The notes under the pieces are model-generated. The model searched no databases, was not told the origin of the DNA, and was given only the letters and a program-made list of their open reading frames with translations. A DNA stretch of 33,173 nt from Gnetum montanum (lineage: Eukaryota; Streptophyta; Gnetopsida; Gnetales; Gnetaceae): NCBI GenBank assembly GCA_015680685.1, contig MNCI01010094.1:24618-57790 (forward strand), read 5' to 3'. Position numbers and translations under genes: made by a program. How positions within the stretch are numbered: the first letter of the stretch is position 1; every line of letters begins with the position of its first letter. This document shows positions 1-11,335 of this stretch, piece after piece.

Positions 1-937
1 CAAATAAACACACATGGTCACACATATATTTTCTTTCTTTTTACAGGTTAAAGAATATAATGGTAGATAAACAAATGGGGTTAGCATATTGAAAATAAGT
101 AAATAATAGTTTACTTTACATAAAAGGAATGTCTAACTAAGACAATGTAAAAAACATTCATTATTAAAAGATGTACTCCATGGAGACTTCCAGGCTTCCA
201 AGATGCAATATTCCCTTCATACAAATGAAGAAGTAACTGTGCATCTCAAGTCTATTTAAAGTGCCATATAGGAACTATCTCACATTATACAATGGAGGGA
301 GAATAACAATAGTTAGGGTTTGTTTTCTCAGGGGAATCCATCAAGAGCTAACGATGACAAAATCTAACTATGTCATGATAAAGCAAATAATTTGAAATTT
401 GTGTAAGCGTACAAAACATTAGTTTGCCTTTTGTTGGCATTCCATTCACGGTCTTCATTTTTTTTAAGACTTCTATTTTCTTCATCTGATTTTAGACATC
501 CTAAAGTTGGCAAACAAAGTCTGAAAGTAGGGCTTGAACCTTTTGCAAACAAATCTGACTTTAGGGGAAGAATGAGAGCTTAGAGAAAATATGAAAATTT
601 TAATTGTCAACATAGTTGGGAGTTTACAATGTTTTCCTCATAACTTGAAATTGATACCAAGTTCTTAGGTTATGTGCATATATTAAACACATTCAAAACT
701 GAGGGCACTACAAGTAACAAGGCACAAAAAAAGAAGAATTACAGTCTTTAATATCTTTAACAGTAAAAGGAACATAGGGTAGATTTACAAATCTAGGTAA
801 TGATAGGATAAATCAAGGAGCCAAAAATCAGCAAAGCATAAGGAAAATAGCAGTCACTATTTCAGATGTCTTTAGCACCAAGGGTATTAAAATCTATATT
901 TCTAAGCAAACAAAGAAAATAGAAAAAAAAGAAAGTT

Positions 938-1003
938 TCTATTACAGATGTCATTATCATGGCTATTAAATCTATTACAGATGTAATTATCATGGCTATT
1001 AAA
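938..1003. repeat. 33-bp tandem duplication
   Basis: Two adjacent 33-bp units (938-970 and 971-1003) both start TCTATTACAGATGT and end GGCTATTAAA, and they differ at one base. Flanking sequence on each side (near 860-930 and 1003-1035) is also weakly related, so this may be the best-preserved part of a longer degenerate repeat. No function is implied. Confidence 0.85.
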
Positions 1004-2853
1004 ATCTAAGTTATAAGCATACAAAGGAAATAGAGAATCAGTCTTGAAATTAACATTGTTGATAGCTAGAGATCATTGGGATTTAAGTTCCAAAATGTGA
1101 TTTGTTAGAAAACAAAGCTAAAATCTAATTTATGTATTAACGAAGGAGTAACTTTTATGTGGTCATTATGCCAAATCAGAACATATAAATAAGGAAAATT
1201 AGCATTGTGATAAGTGTGTTTAGACTTAAGCTTGACCATCTCTAGCTCATATTATTATAATATTTTTTTCATCATTAGCAATGACAAATAGCCCTTAAAG
1301 AGTGCATCGAATAAGAGGTATTGACTTTTGATTAACAAAATTAAATTCTAATTAAACAATAGTTATAAGCCAACTCTATCATTGCATAGGTTTCTTCATA
1401 AACTCAAAAATTATTTTCTAAGAAGACAGAACTTAACCGAAGAAACTCTAAATTAGACTTTTTTGAGAAGCTAGATTCCAATAAAAACGGAGAAATGGAT
1501 TTCTGAATTTTTCATATTAACCGCAAGTAATTTGTAAAGAGGAAAAGAGATTTTAGTTCTAATATTTACCTTTTTCTTTCTTCCAAAATAGAAAACAAAC
1601 ACAATGTTCTTGCTACTAATAACATTATCCTTAACCATGAATTATCTTTGCTAAAGGCATAACATTTGATTTTTGGAAAACAGAAAAGTAAATTTCATAT
1701 CCTTAAATATCAAATAAACAAGAAATTAGCAAATAACATCTGCAATGTGCTATTGCTTATTTCCAACTCAGCTTAACAACCATGATAGATTAACATGGTG
1801 TCAAATATTTATGATCTTTATTAGAAAAGTTTTTCCAGCCTCGCATGTTTTCACATTGAGAGAAATGTAGGCTTGGACAAAGGACCATTCAATAATGGAT
1901 TGTGACATGATAACTCTCCTGGAAACCCTTCAAAAATTGACTCAAAAATAATCAACACAAACAGTACATGTGCACTTCCCAAGACACGGAATCGTCAATA
2001 TGTATTAACTTCTTTTTATTTTAAAATGAGTACTCAATGGTCCCTTTGGCTATCCAGTAGTCAACACACCAAGTCCCTCCAACCCTACAACATTTTATAG
2101 CCCATACATGAAAAACACTAGGGTTGGATAAAATGGTGGGGGCTAACACCATCAAGCACCTCCAAGAACTAAGCCCTTGTAGTCAACGCAAGAGATCACT
2201 AGCCTTGGATAGAATGACGGGGGCATTTTTTTATAATGATCATGAAAACATTAAATACCAAAGGCACATGACCCAAAGAAAAATGCTTGCTCATAAGCCC
2301 AAAACATGCATGCCAAAAATCAAATCCAAGACTTACAAAAGACCTCATGCATGACTCACAAACTTCTAAGAGAATTCCACATGTTCTCATGAAATGATTC
2401 ACTTGTTCAAGTCAATTTCACCTCAAACATTAGTTAAAACATCGTTTCTAATGGAAGTTTGGAATACGCACCTCTAGAGTTGGGTTTGACCAATTTGGGA
2501 AGGGCAAAGGTACCTCAAGCTTGGGTTGTTGATCAACCTGTAGCCTCAAGAAATCAACTTTGAATTGCAACTCCAAGATATAGTTGAAATCCTCTCACAA
2601 AAATTAGGGAAGACAATCCTTTGGATTAGCCAATTAGCCTTTAAAATCAGTCAAAGAAGCCTCCAAAACATCTCCAAAGAGCTCATAAGAGCACACAAGA
2701 CAGTCCAAGAAATGGCTGAAAACAAGTAAGGAACAACCACTCTCCTTCTTCTCTCCTCAACCCTTCACACAACAAACTAATGTAGTCTCCTCCTCTTGGG
2801 CCAAGGTCTCCTTTTCATCCAGCCAAGGTGTCTTTGAGAGCAAACCCAGCCTT

Positions 2854-2864
2854 CTATTTATAGG
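2854..2864 (-). promoter_or_regulatory. TATA box of the LTR-like block
   Basis: The complement reads CCTATAAATAG, a canonical plant TATA box. It sits about 105 bp downstream (minus-strand sense) of a tandem-repeat array and points antisense to the IBR3-like gene. Spacing and context are those of an LTR U3/R boundary. Activity cannot be judged from sequence. Confidence 0.5.
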
Positions 2865-2969
2865 AGGAAGGATACCACATGGCTTGGACACAAAAGTCTA
2901 CCTAATAGACTCACTTACCAAATACCCTTTTTTTTTTTAATTCATGGCATCTTTGACAATCAAGCTCTC

Positions 2970-3220
2970 ACTCAAGAAAGTCACATAGGAGTGGTTGTGA
3001 AAATGACAACACTCACAAGTCACATGGGGGTGGTTACATGAAAATGACAATATTCAAGAAAGTCAAATAGTAGTGGTTAGGTGAAAGTGACAACACTCAA
3101 GATAGTCACATGGAAGTGGTTGTGTGAGAATGACATCACTCAAGAGGATCACATGGGGGTGAAAATGACAACACCTAAGAGTTACATGGGAGTGAGAATG
3201 AGACCACTTAAGAAAATCTT
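2970..3220. repeat. Degenerate tandem repeat, about 7 units of 33-43 bp
   Basis: Units begin near 2970, 3011, 3052, 3095, 3138, 3173 and 3206. Each has the pattern ACTCAAGA..GTCACATGG, then GTGGTT and AAAATGACA, with spacing shortening from 41-43 to 33-35 bp. They lie immediately upstream, in the minus-strand sense, of a TATA box, the usual place for LTR enhancer repeats. Confidence 0.85.
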
Positions 3221-4083
3221 ATGCCCCTTATTAAACGAGTTTTTTGTTCTTTTTTTTCAGCCATCAATATGAAGCACATTGTCAATGTTAAAAATCATTT
3301 CATCTTATTTTACACAATTCATAGGAAAAGTAATTAAGAATGATTTTTTAACATTAAATTTATTTAAACTAAATGTTAAAATAAGCTATGGATCCACATC
3401 ACATTAATTTTCTAATATCACTCCAAAATAATGTTAGACTTTGTCATACTCATTTGTCAACAATATATATATATATTACTTGAAATAATAAATAATAGAA
3501 AGAAATCATAAATAAATTGTAACCTTGCTAATGTCATCTAAACAAAAATATTCATATTACTTAGAAATGGTAGGCACATATGCCAAAAATGTTTATAAGC
3601 TAATTAAAGTCTTAAGTATCTAATAAAGTACTAGGGTCACATGTGCAAATGTGGGGGACTACAAAAATGGATTGGGTACTATGTCTGTGCTGACTACTTT
3701 ATGTTAGTATAGTTAACTATAAATTGCTAATCGTTTTTCTTTGTGTTAGCTTTTCATTTACTGTTTCATCAACTTTTTGCTTCTTTTTCTTGACAAATCA
3801 ATAACATGTTTTTAAAGATCAGTTTTATTAAGGCATAGAATCCTTGAATTAGCTTACGTTGTGATTTATCTGGCATGTTTCAATATTAGTGGTGCAATGA
3901 TTTTGACACTTTTTACCGGTGAATGTATTTTCAATAACAAGTAGTTTCCTTCAGTTTTTTTGCCTCCTGTATATTGACATCAATCTATTAAATCTTAGCG
4001 TTCTCTTTCAATTTTTAACTCAAATCATATATGAATAGTTTCTATAATATATTGACAAATCTTAGAGATTGATTGTACTTCAG

Positions 4084-4272
4084 ATTGAAAGATGGGCCAA
4101 ACAATATTTATCTTCTACCGGTGAAGGCAAGCCATCTAGAAATCCAAAAATGGTGGAGCTTATCCATTGGCTTAGAGAACACATACCAGCTGAGGACTTT
4201 TTTAAAGGAGCAAAAATTGGACTTGTTCATGGAGACTTTCGCATTGATAATCTGCTATTTGATCCAAATGAG
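4084..4272 (+). CDS. IBR3: IBR3 / ACAD10-11-like protein, APH kinase-domain exon
   Basis: This 63-codon internal exon begins after a pyrimidine-rich tract and CAG acceptor (4081-4083) and ends GAG before GTTAAT (donor at 4273), phase 0 at both ends. The peptide runs from IERWAKQYLSSTGEGKP through NPKMVELIHWL to HGDFRIDNLLFDPNE. HGDFRIDN (4228-4251) is the HxDxxxxN catalytic loop of APH-like kinases. The combination with the preceding segment is characteristic, from memory of the family, of plant IBR3 and animal ACAD10/ACAD11, which fuse this domain to an acyl-CoA dehydrogenase. In Arabidopsis IBR3 is a peroxisomal protein needed for response to indole-3-butyric acid. The catalytic His, Asp and Asn are intact and there are no internal stops, so the exon looks functional. 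Only a small part of the gene is in the window. Confidence 0.88.
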
Positions 4273-4599
4273 GTTAATATGCAAATTGTTTTTGTTTTTG
4301 TTTTCTTTAAATCAGCCTAATATAAATTTTTACTTTTGTTTTTTTTTTCTCTTAGTAAGTTGATTCTTAAATTTCATATTCTATATTGTACATGCATGAA
4401 CACATGGTTTTTCTCTTAGATTTCTACTTCTTTAACATTGAATATACTACTTCAACATTGAATAGCATGTTGATAAGTAAACAATGTTGGTGTATGTGGT
4501 AATGAAAGTTGAAGTACTAAACACAAAAGTAAAAAATAAGATGTTATTTCTATTAAATTTCATTTTCAAAAAGTTGAAATTATAAGCTTTTGAACTTCC

Positions 4600-4641
4600 T
4601 TTTCTTCTTCTTCTTCTTTTTCTTCTCTCTCTCTCTCTATA
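4600..4641. repeat. (TTC)n/(CT)n microsatellite
   Basis: A pyrimidine-only stretch of TTC repeats runs into CT repeats. A short predicted reading frame covering it begins with a run of Phe codons and is not a gene. Confidence 0.85.
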
Positions 4642-4744
4642 AAATAAAATTAAAAAATAGATATAAGTTTCATAGTGTAATCATGATATATAAAGGTTTA
4701 TGGGGTGAAACAAAGCACACTATGACAGCAATGGAGGGAGCTAA

Positions 4745-5154
4745 TGTTGGAAAAATGAAGACAAATACATTAATTGTTGTATTTCCTTTTATGTTGCATT
4801 TGATGTGGGGATGTGTTTTATCTCACATGTATTAGGATTGGGGTTTGGTCCTCATGTTTCTTCATACATAGAAGGCTTGGGGTAGCCTTTAGGGTGTGCT
4901 TTGAAGTGAGAGCATTGTATCAAGGTTTTACCTTGGAGACGTGAGTCTTGTTGGTGTTGATCTGAGATCTGTTGGAATAACAGATTGGGTTTTTGGAAAA
5001 GTTACAAGGATGGCTTGTGTCCTAAAGATTTGAGAAGAATAGAAGGCAGTTTAGCATTGTTGTGGAAGTAGGGTAAAAAAGGCCCGAACCACATAACTCT
5101 CTGTGTTCTTGTGCTATTTTTACTGTTTTCATTCTGCTTTCATTTTGTATCACA
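4745..5154 (+). mobile_element. Solo LTR candidate, Ty1/copia-like
   Basis: The 410-bp block starts TGTTGGAAAAATG and ends TTTTGTATCACA, so it has TG...CA ends. Near its 3' end it has the sequence CCCGAACCACATAACTC followed by a T-rich stretch, a layout I associate with plant copia LTRs. The flanking pentamers are GCTAA (4740-4744) and GCAAA (5155-5159), a 4/5 match to a target-site duplication. No internal copia coding sequence adjoins it. The family call rests on end structure only. Confidence 0.45.
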
Positions 5155-5159
5155 GCAAA

Positions 5160-6457
5160 TGTTTGCTAGAGTTTAGAACGTTTTAAGAGTGATTTATAGT
5201 GTTTCTTGACCTGCTACAACGCAATATTTTGCCTCTAATGATTTATTCAGATCTGTAGGGTTCTAATAATTTCTCTAGAGCATTTGTAGTGTGTTGTAAG
5301 ATCTAATTGTTTTCAGATCTGATTATAACAGCAAAATGGCTTATTATGCGTAGGAAAAGAGGGTTGCGTGTTATTGAAAACTTGGTGCTGTACATATGAG
5401 GCTCATATCATCTTACTAGGGCTGCAAGCTTTTATGGTGGTGGTTATGCAAGTTCCATGGGCTACTTCATCGTCTCATTCTCTGACCATGTTCGAAGCAA
5501 TTGTTTTGAATTTGGTGTGCAATTGAACATTACAAGGTCTTTTTATTCCAAATGAAAATTTTTGATTAAAATTGAATAGTAAAAATAAAAACAATCAAAA
5601 TAATTTTCCATATGTTTTGAAAAAGGAAAGGCAACATTGGTTGTGGCATTTATGCTGCAGCATTTTTGTTGTTGCATGCAAAGGAAAAATATAATGTTAT
5701 TATCATTTTCTACATCTCTGTGGGGTTGTGCTACATGTTTGTGTGCTTCTTTGCTAGGCATTTATAGCTTATTGGCCAAAGTTGTGTTTGTGTAGGAAAT
5801 TGCTACAGAATTGGTTGTGCATTGTTATTGCAGTTAAGATTCTTGCTTGTACTCAGAATATTAATTTAGTACTTCTTGAATTAGCACCCATTATGGTTAC
5901 TCATTTGTGAAGCTCCAATTCCGAGTTTTGAGAAATAAAATAACAGACCATTGATTGTACACTGATAAATGGTTAAGTTAGTAATTGCACCTAGAACATG
6001 GATACTGGCCCTCTAATAAACAAACGTCAAGTTAAATTAGACACACTACAGCAACGAATTAATTCAGAAACACAGCAACTACAAACTAAATTTTGAATCC
6101 TACAGCAACAGCAAATACCTAAATTAGCACATCACGAACCATAAAATTACATAGTAAATCCTGTTTGAGTGATGCTTAGGAAATTACATGAGTAGAGGAA
6201 AGTTCTTTTGGAGTCAAGCCTGCAAATAAACTTAAAATAAAAGCGCATTAGTTAGGCACTATATTCATTAAAACATTAGAATTTTAACTTGAAGGAACGA
6301 ATGAATGCTGAACAACACCAACCTACAAAACATCCAATCAACAAAATTCTTGACGTCTAAGCTATGTCTCCAACTTGCTTGCCCCATATAACCCTACCCA
6401 ACAATGTCTGAAAGAAAAATGTATAGAAATGGGTGAAATGCTAATGCTAGTAAGAAC
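5160..6457. other. Intronic DNA, no feature recognised
   Basis: AT-rich sequence with scattered short open frames, none resembling a protein family. A minus-strand frame of 72 codons at 5543-5761 has no recognisable motif and is probably chance. Confidence 0.5.
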
Positions 6458-6654
6458 AAATTCCCTTTTCCTCTCCTAAGGCGGCAGTTGGATTCTAAGT
6501 TTAGTGCCAACAGAAAAGTGATGGGGTATTAGCAAAAAAAAGCTCATCATAGTCAGGATTATATGGTAAATCCCCTTTTCCTCTACTAATGCAGCAGTTG
6601 CATAAAAGTGATGGATTATCAAGGAAAAAAGCTCATCATAGTCAGGATTATACA
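6458..6654. repeat. Imperfect tandem duplication, about 110-bp unit
   Basis: The first unit (6458-6567) and second unit (6568-about 6654) both start AAAT(T/C)CCCTTTTCCTCT and contain GCAGTTG, AAAGTGATGG and AGCTCATCATAGTCAGGATT in the same order. The second has lost about 23 bp in its middle. Confidence 0.8.
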
Positions 6655-6827
6655 GTGTTCTCAAAATTATTCAATGTTTAAAATGTCAGAAAATTAGTTT
6701 CATTAGGAAACTTAGATAGTTGTTTTGTATACCAGTTGGGTAGGATAGTTCGTCATTAGGTAACGTCAAGTCAGTAAATAAAAAGTACTAAAAACTATTG
6801 AATTTTTATAATTTTGTCTTTATCGGC

Positions 6828-7365
6828 ATCATCATTATTCTTGCCTTGTCTCAACAATATGGAATATAATTTGCAATTTTTTGATATCTCTCTAGCTGTT
6901 TCTTCTCATGTCCTTTTTTGTTTTATTTTATTTTCCATGTAGTGAGTTTCTTGGAACTGTCATTTGCAACATTTTTGGAGAGATATGATCTTCTTTGAAC
7001 ATGGCCGATACATTTAAGATGTCATTCTTGTGGTATATGTGTAATAGACACCATCAAGTCTTCCTCTAATACTTGTATTATAAAATTGGTGTTATCTTTT
7101 AATATTTGGCATTCAATACAGCATTTACATTTATGCCATTATGATATCTTGCTTGTGCTGCTTTTTTTACAGTCCAACATTCAACATCATATAAAATAAC
7201 AAGTGTGATCATTGTCTTATAGAATTCTACTTGTAATCCTAGTATAATTTTTTTTGCAGCACACTGATGTGTCTTTAGCATCACACCTTCACTAGCTTCT
7301 CTCACTTTGTACTTGTTGTGCCCTTACATGTTTTGTAACTTTGTAGGTTAGCAATCCGTATGTCC
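6828..7365 (-). mobile_element. RTE-type LINE, 5'-truncated 3' end (copy 1)
   Basis: On the minus strand a frame at 7305-7099 reads REASEGVMLK, then EFYKTMITLVILYDVECWTVKK. This matches the FYxTxxxPxxLYxxECW block C-terminal to the reverse transcriptase in plant RTE LINEs (family knowledge). A second frame downstream reads LKCIGHVQRRS, the decayed form of the RTE 'RWFGHVQRR' segment. The copy ends in an (ATG)n-like tail near 6828 on the + strand. It is frameshifted and dead. The 5' boundary near 7365 is approximate. Confidence 0.7.
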
Positions 7366-7384
7366 CATATATTTCTTGCAAGTT

Positions 7385-7900
7385 TCATCATCATCATCAT
7401 CATCCTGGCCATGTCCCAATATAATGGGGTTGACTATATGAGTTCTTTTTCACCATTTGCTTATATGAAGAGCTAGATCCTTGTTATTTGCAATTTCTTC
7501 AAATAGTCTTCAATCATTTTTCCCATGTCTTTTTGGTCTTTGTTTTGGTGGCTTTCTTGGAACTGTGGTTTAGCAATTTTTTAAAATAGGCTCATTATTT
7601 GATCTTTTTTGCACATGCTTTAACCATCTAAGATGCCATTCTTGTAGCTTATCTAGAAAAGAAGCCACTACAAGTCTTCTTCTAATGTTTGTATTGTGCA
7701 TTTTATTTCTTTTTATAACATTTTATATCTATCTAAACATTTCTGTTTTGCTACACTGATTTGTTGTTTATGCTTCTTTTGTATTGGTCAATATTTAGCA
7801 CTATATAAAATAGTAAGCTATATAAAATTCTCTTTAGTTTTATTTGGATTCTTTTATCATGTAGAACACCACTAGCTTGTCTCTATTTTGATCCTAGGTA
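7385..7900 (-). mobile_element. RTE-type LINE, 5'-truncated 3' end (copy 2)
   Basis: Same orientation and family as the block just below it. The minus strand reads EWHLRWLKHVQKRSN, then PRKPPKQRPKRHGKN and LFEEIANNKDLALHIS, the 3' tail of RTE ORF2. The element ends with a GTCAACCCCATTATATTGGG segment and (ATG)n, seen on the + strand as (TCA)n at 7385-7403. It shares the CTTTCTTGGAACTGT and GATGCCATTCTTGTAG segments with copy 1, in the same order. The 5' end near 7900 is a judgement. Confidence 0.7.
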
Positions 7901-8089
7901 GCAGAATTTTGCATGCAATAAAACCATTGTGTGCAAGGCTATTCTCCTATAATAGCTTGTATGCATTTTCCTACCCTTGCATGTGTCTATGCTAATATTG
8001 AACTTCCTTGCTTATTGCACATACACAGAAAATTGGAACACCCACTCTTTAACTAAATAATAAAAATCAATTCAAAAATTGAAATCACC

Positions 8090-9928
8090 TCAGACCACTG
8101 GTCAATCATTTGTTGCATTGGGCCTTTGAGGAACTGGGCCCCCCAATCTTTTCGGTTCGAAGCAGCTTGGTTGCTCAAGCCCTAGTTGTGGCCTTTAGTT
8201 GAAGACATCTGGGCGGACTACAGGCTAGGCCATGGGGATCCTAGGAATTTTCTTTGGGAGGGGCTCCTTCGTTTGAAGTGGGCTATTCAATCCTTACCTA
8301 TAGAGGAAAAATGTTCATTCCAAATAGGCCGTACTACCCTTCGGACCCGACTGGCCCATGTGCAATGTTGACAAGAAGTTGGGGAGGACCTACAAGACGA
8401 GGAACAAAACCTTCTAATGCAACTACAGGCACTTGACTTGGAAGAGGAAATCTATTGGAAACAAAGATCGGGGTCAGATGGCTCAGGGAGGGTGACAGGT
8501 AGACAAAATTCTTCTTTGTTGTAGCCAAAACACGTGGGTGGAGCCAAAGACACGGGTTGGAGACTAACATGGGAGAGATGGTTGATGATCCGAAGGACAT
8601 GGCTGGAGAATTGGCACGGTATTGGAAGATGATCTGGGTAAAGCGGCCCACAGTGCCCATGTCTATTTGGGTTTTGCGCGTGCTGGATGAAGAGGATAAC
8701 ACTAGATTGCTGACCCCATTTTTTTGGTAGGAGCTAACAGCAATAGTAGGGGCCATGCCTAGAGGGAAGGCACCTGGACCGGATGGTTGGAGTCTCAAAT
8801 TTTTCAAAACTTTCCTTGATATTGTGGGATTCAACATCTTGGATGCCTTCAATCTAATGTTGGCCAAGAAGTAGGTCCGTTGTGAGCTCAATTGCTCCCG
8901 AATTGTGTGCATTCCCAAACGTGTTGATGCTTCCTCTTCGGAACATTTCCAACCCATTTGGGTCTACAATGTGTTGATCTGTATTTTCTCTAAGATTCTT
9001 GTGCGAAGGTTGGCTCCCCTCATGCCTAGATTGGTCGGGGATAACTAGACGGGATTTGTTCAGGGACGAACCCTGCAGGACCAGGTCCTCATGCAGGAGA
9101 TCTTCCACTCTCTTCATTTTTCAAAGTTCCCTAGGCTATGCCTCAAATTAGACATCACCAAGGCATATAATACGATCAGCTGGGAGGCGCTTGCCACCAT
9201 TATGTGGCAAAAAGGCTTTGACCCAGGTTTTATCCAGCTCTGCATTGACCTGCAATCTTCAGCTAGTTTCTCTTTCGATGTGGGGTGGGGGGTTGGGGGG
9301 GGGGGCGGCGGCTATGGGGACTCTTGTCCCCAAGTAGGGGATTACGGCAAGGGGACCCTTGTTTGTCATTACTTTTTATTATTAGTATGGACCTTTTGCG
9401 ATATTATTGCAAGGCTGCAGGTGTAGGAGGCCTAAAAATTGTTGGGGTGGAATGTTTAGTTGAACACTATGCAGATGACACGATGTTGCTTAGTCGGGCT
9501 AGGGTCCCACAAGCACGTGACATTAACCTAGCCCTTACCTAGATGGCTGCCAAGCTTGGCCTAGTGATAAACCTTGCAAAGTCGTTTGCACACTTCCTCA
9601 ATGTAGACACTTGGGTGAAAGATCGGGTTTTGTAAATCTTGGGGGTTCCTTTTGGAATGATCCGAGACTCCTACTTGGGCATTCCGCTGTTCCATTGGGG
9701 TCGTTGTATGTCTTGGGGGGCAATTTTGGAAAAAATTGAGACTCAGATCAGAAACTGGGTGAACCGTTTTCTTACTCGTAAAGGGCGGCTGGTGCTGGCA
9801 TCTGGGGGTGTTGGCTACAATGACACGTTTTGTGACCGCTGTTGCTACCCCCCCACGTGCAGTAAGTCAGGCTATTGACAAGCTCATACGTCACTTTGTG
9901 TGGTCGGGGGCAGAGGGGGGGTGCAAAC
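8090..9928 (+). mobile_element. L1-type LINE copy A, truncated at both ends
   Basis: The copy begins at SDHW (8090-8101), the end of an APE-type endonuclease, and runs into reverse transcriptase. Visible RT landmarks in order are GKAPGPDGW (about 8766), FVQGRTLQDQVLMQE (about 9057), LKLDITKAYNTISWEAL (motif A), RQGDP (motif B) and YADD (9468-9479, motif C). These are followed by SYLGIPLFHW, NWVNRFLTRKG and a fading C-terminal part ending near 9928. A poly-G expansion at 9282-9311 shifts the frame between motifs A and B, and several TAG stops interrupt it. The 3' UTR and poly(A) are missing, so the 3' end was lost after insertion. Confidence 0.85.
9282..9311 (+). repeat. G-rich run in L1-A RT
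   Basis: GGGGTGGGGGG-TT-G(11) lies between RT motifs A and B and is absent from the equivalent place in L1-D. It could form a G-quadruplex. Motif A is read in one frame before it and motifs B and C in another after it, so it is also a frameshift site. The exact G count may be a sequencing uncertainty. Confidence 0.7.
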
Positions 9929-10617
9929 TTGAGTGCTACATTACAATTTTATTCAAGTGACTTTTGTCAACATTACAAATTAGCAAAATTTGACAAAATT
10001 TGGATCCATGAACTTTGCAAAAATTGTTGGATTACAAAATGGACCAAGGCAAATGCCTCATGTTGTTCTTGGTGGTGGAGGCTCTTCAAGTCTTAGTGGT
10101 TCTTGTAGCTGATTTGTTGCTGTTGCTATTGCACTCCTCATGTAAAATGCTTCAATCAATGCTCTATTTTCTCCTTCTTAGTCCTGGGATCATGAGCTAT
10201 CCAAGCTAGATTGACTAGGGTTGATGTTGTTGGCACCTCCCATGGACATTATATAGTTGGTAATATCTCATGGGCGTTGATGAACCATGTTGCAAAATTT
10301 GTGCATTCAATGTCAAATGCTTTCACCTTAGCCTTTAGATCCTAGTAGTCTTCCATTCGTTTGGCCAAATTCTTTGCCACATCTCATTGGTTTGTAGATT
10401 TTTCCTTTAGAACTTCTAGCTTTGCGTTAGTGATTTGTAACTTCTGAAGGATGTCATTGTGGAGTCCATGTTCATGTTTGTATAATGAGAACATGGCTGC
10501 CATTTGTTTCTCCAACTTATTTCTTGGCCTACCTGTTATTGGCATTGCCAGATTGGAATACCACTGATTGGCAAGCTCTATGTACTTGGTCATGTCTTCA
10601 ATTTGCAACTTCTTCAT
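9929..10617 (-). pseudogene. Unrecognised gag-like coiled-coil ORF remnant
   Basis: Starting at ATG 10617 on the minus strand, 77 open codons begin MKKLQIEDMTKYIELANQ and are rich in Leu/Lys/Gln, with a likely coiled coil over the last 40 residues. Decayed coding-like sequence continues toward 9929. It follows an LTR-like block by a short leader, the position of gag in an LTR retrotransposon. I see no zinc knuckle or gag signature, so this is an inference from position. Confidence 0.35.
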
Positions 10618-10639
10618 TTTGATATTTGCCTGATTGATT

Positions 10640-11320
10640 GCATTGATCCTATCAAAGATGTGAGGATTGAGAACTTAGAGAGGGGTGAATAAGTTCCATA
10701 GCCAAAATAAAACTTTGAAGCTCTTAGATCACACTCACAAGATATGTGGTTTCCCAACTTGGGTAGTCCACGCTCATAGGGTAATATCTTGCACACCTCT
10801 AGATGTGTTGCTGTGAAAATGTGGTTTCAATGGCATCACAACCTTTACAAGGCTTCTATACATATGACCCTTGGGTCCTTGCTTGAGACTCTATCTCAAT
10901 TCAATCAAGAGTGTGAACTCCCTTGAGAGATTCATCCAACCCCTTTGGGTTCTAGATGAGTTTGATCCTTAGGCTCAAAACCGAAATTGAAAATCAATTA
11001 CAAATATGTGTGATCTTCCATAGATAAATACAACCTCTCAAGGCCAGGGAAGAGTAAGAGAAAGGAACTCAAGGAGATAGGAAACTTATTTTCAGATTCC
11101 TTGCTTTATGCATAGTACAACAGTAATGAGAATAAGCTCTACAAATAACTCATATGCTTGATTCTTGATGATGGCTCTGTGACTTGTTAGTCTTGTTTGT
11201 GCTTCTTTTATAGAGAAATGGCCATTGAAATCCTTGTGAACAACTAGTTAATAGCTATGAAAGACATCTTGTTCAAAGACTGAGATGTCTCACGATGTCT
11301 CACTGAGTTTTAGACCTTTG
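10640..11320 (-). mobile_element. LTR-like segment, minus strand
   Basis: The minus strand has a repeated GAGACATC motif near 11280-11300, a TATA box (CTCTATAAAAGAAGC, complement of 11201-11215), a long non-coding transcript-like stretch, and an end reading TTCACCCCTCTCTAAG...CCTCA near 10650, followed by a leader and a gag-like ATG. It also lies directly downstream of the gypsy integrase C-terminus. It could therefore be the gypsy 3' LTR shared with a second partial copy, or the 5' LTR of another element. No second LTR was found to confirm the ends. Confidence 0.4.
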
Positions 11321-11335
11321 CTAGAAAGATGTCTT

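Larger units (their letters stand above)
2050..3260 (-). mobile_element. Probable LTR (solo or remnant), minus strand
   Basis: Read on the minus strand, this block has the layout of an LTR. A U3-like part carries a seven-unit tandem repeat (2970-3220), followed by a TATA box (CCTATAAATAG, complement of 2854-2864), and then about 800 bp of downstream sequence without coding potential. No gag or pol remnant touches it. I could not fix the TG/CA ends or a target-site duplication, so the boundaries are approximate. An unrelated intronic promoter or a non-autonomous element remains possible. Confidence 0.45.
1..4083. other. Intron upstream of first IBR3-like exon (partial)
   Basis: AT-rich non-coding DNA with no recognisable exon in any frame. 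It is taken as intron because it runs into a pyrimidine-rich splice acceptor ending in CAG at 4083. Positions 1-2000 are plain low-complexity intron apart from a 33-bp tandem duplication. Roughly 2050-3260 looks like a minus-strand LTR. 3260-4083 holds only a short (AT)n stretch near 3462-3477. An earlier exon of the same gene could be present in a diverged form that I did not recognise. Confidence 0.6.

Noticed and set aside
2970-3220. CRISPR-like array of repeats and spacers
   Set aside because: The units are degenerate and contiguous without unique spacers, and the context is a plant intron.
4073-4363. Overlapping 96-codon frame across the first exon
   Set aside because: It is a shifted frame of the IBR3-like exon running through its splice donor. 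The family match is in the other frame.
4590-4835. 81-codon frame starting MNFLFFFFFFFF
   Set aside because: The start is translation of a pyrimidine microsatellite and the remainder overlaps the copia-like LTR. There is no homologous feature.
8334-8957. 207-codon minus-strand open frame, the longest in the window
   Set aside because: It is the antisense of L1-A reverse transcriptase, whose motifs are clear on the + strand. The antisense peptide has no recognisable family features.
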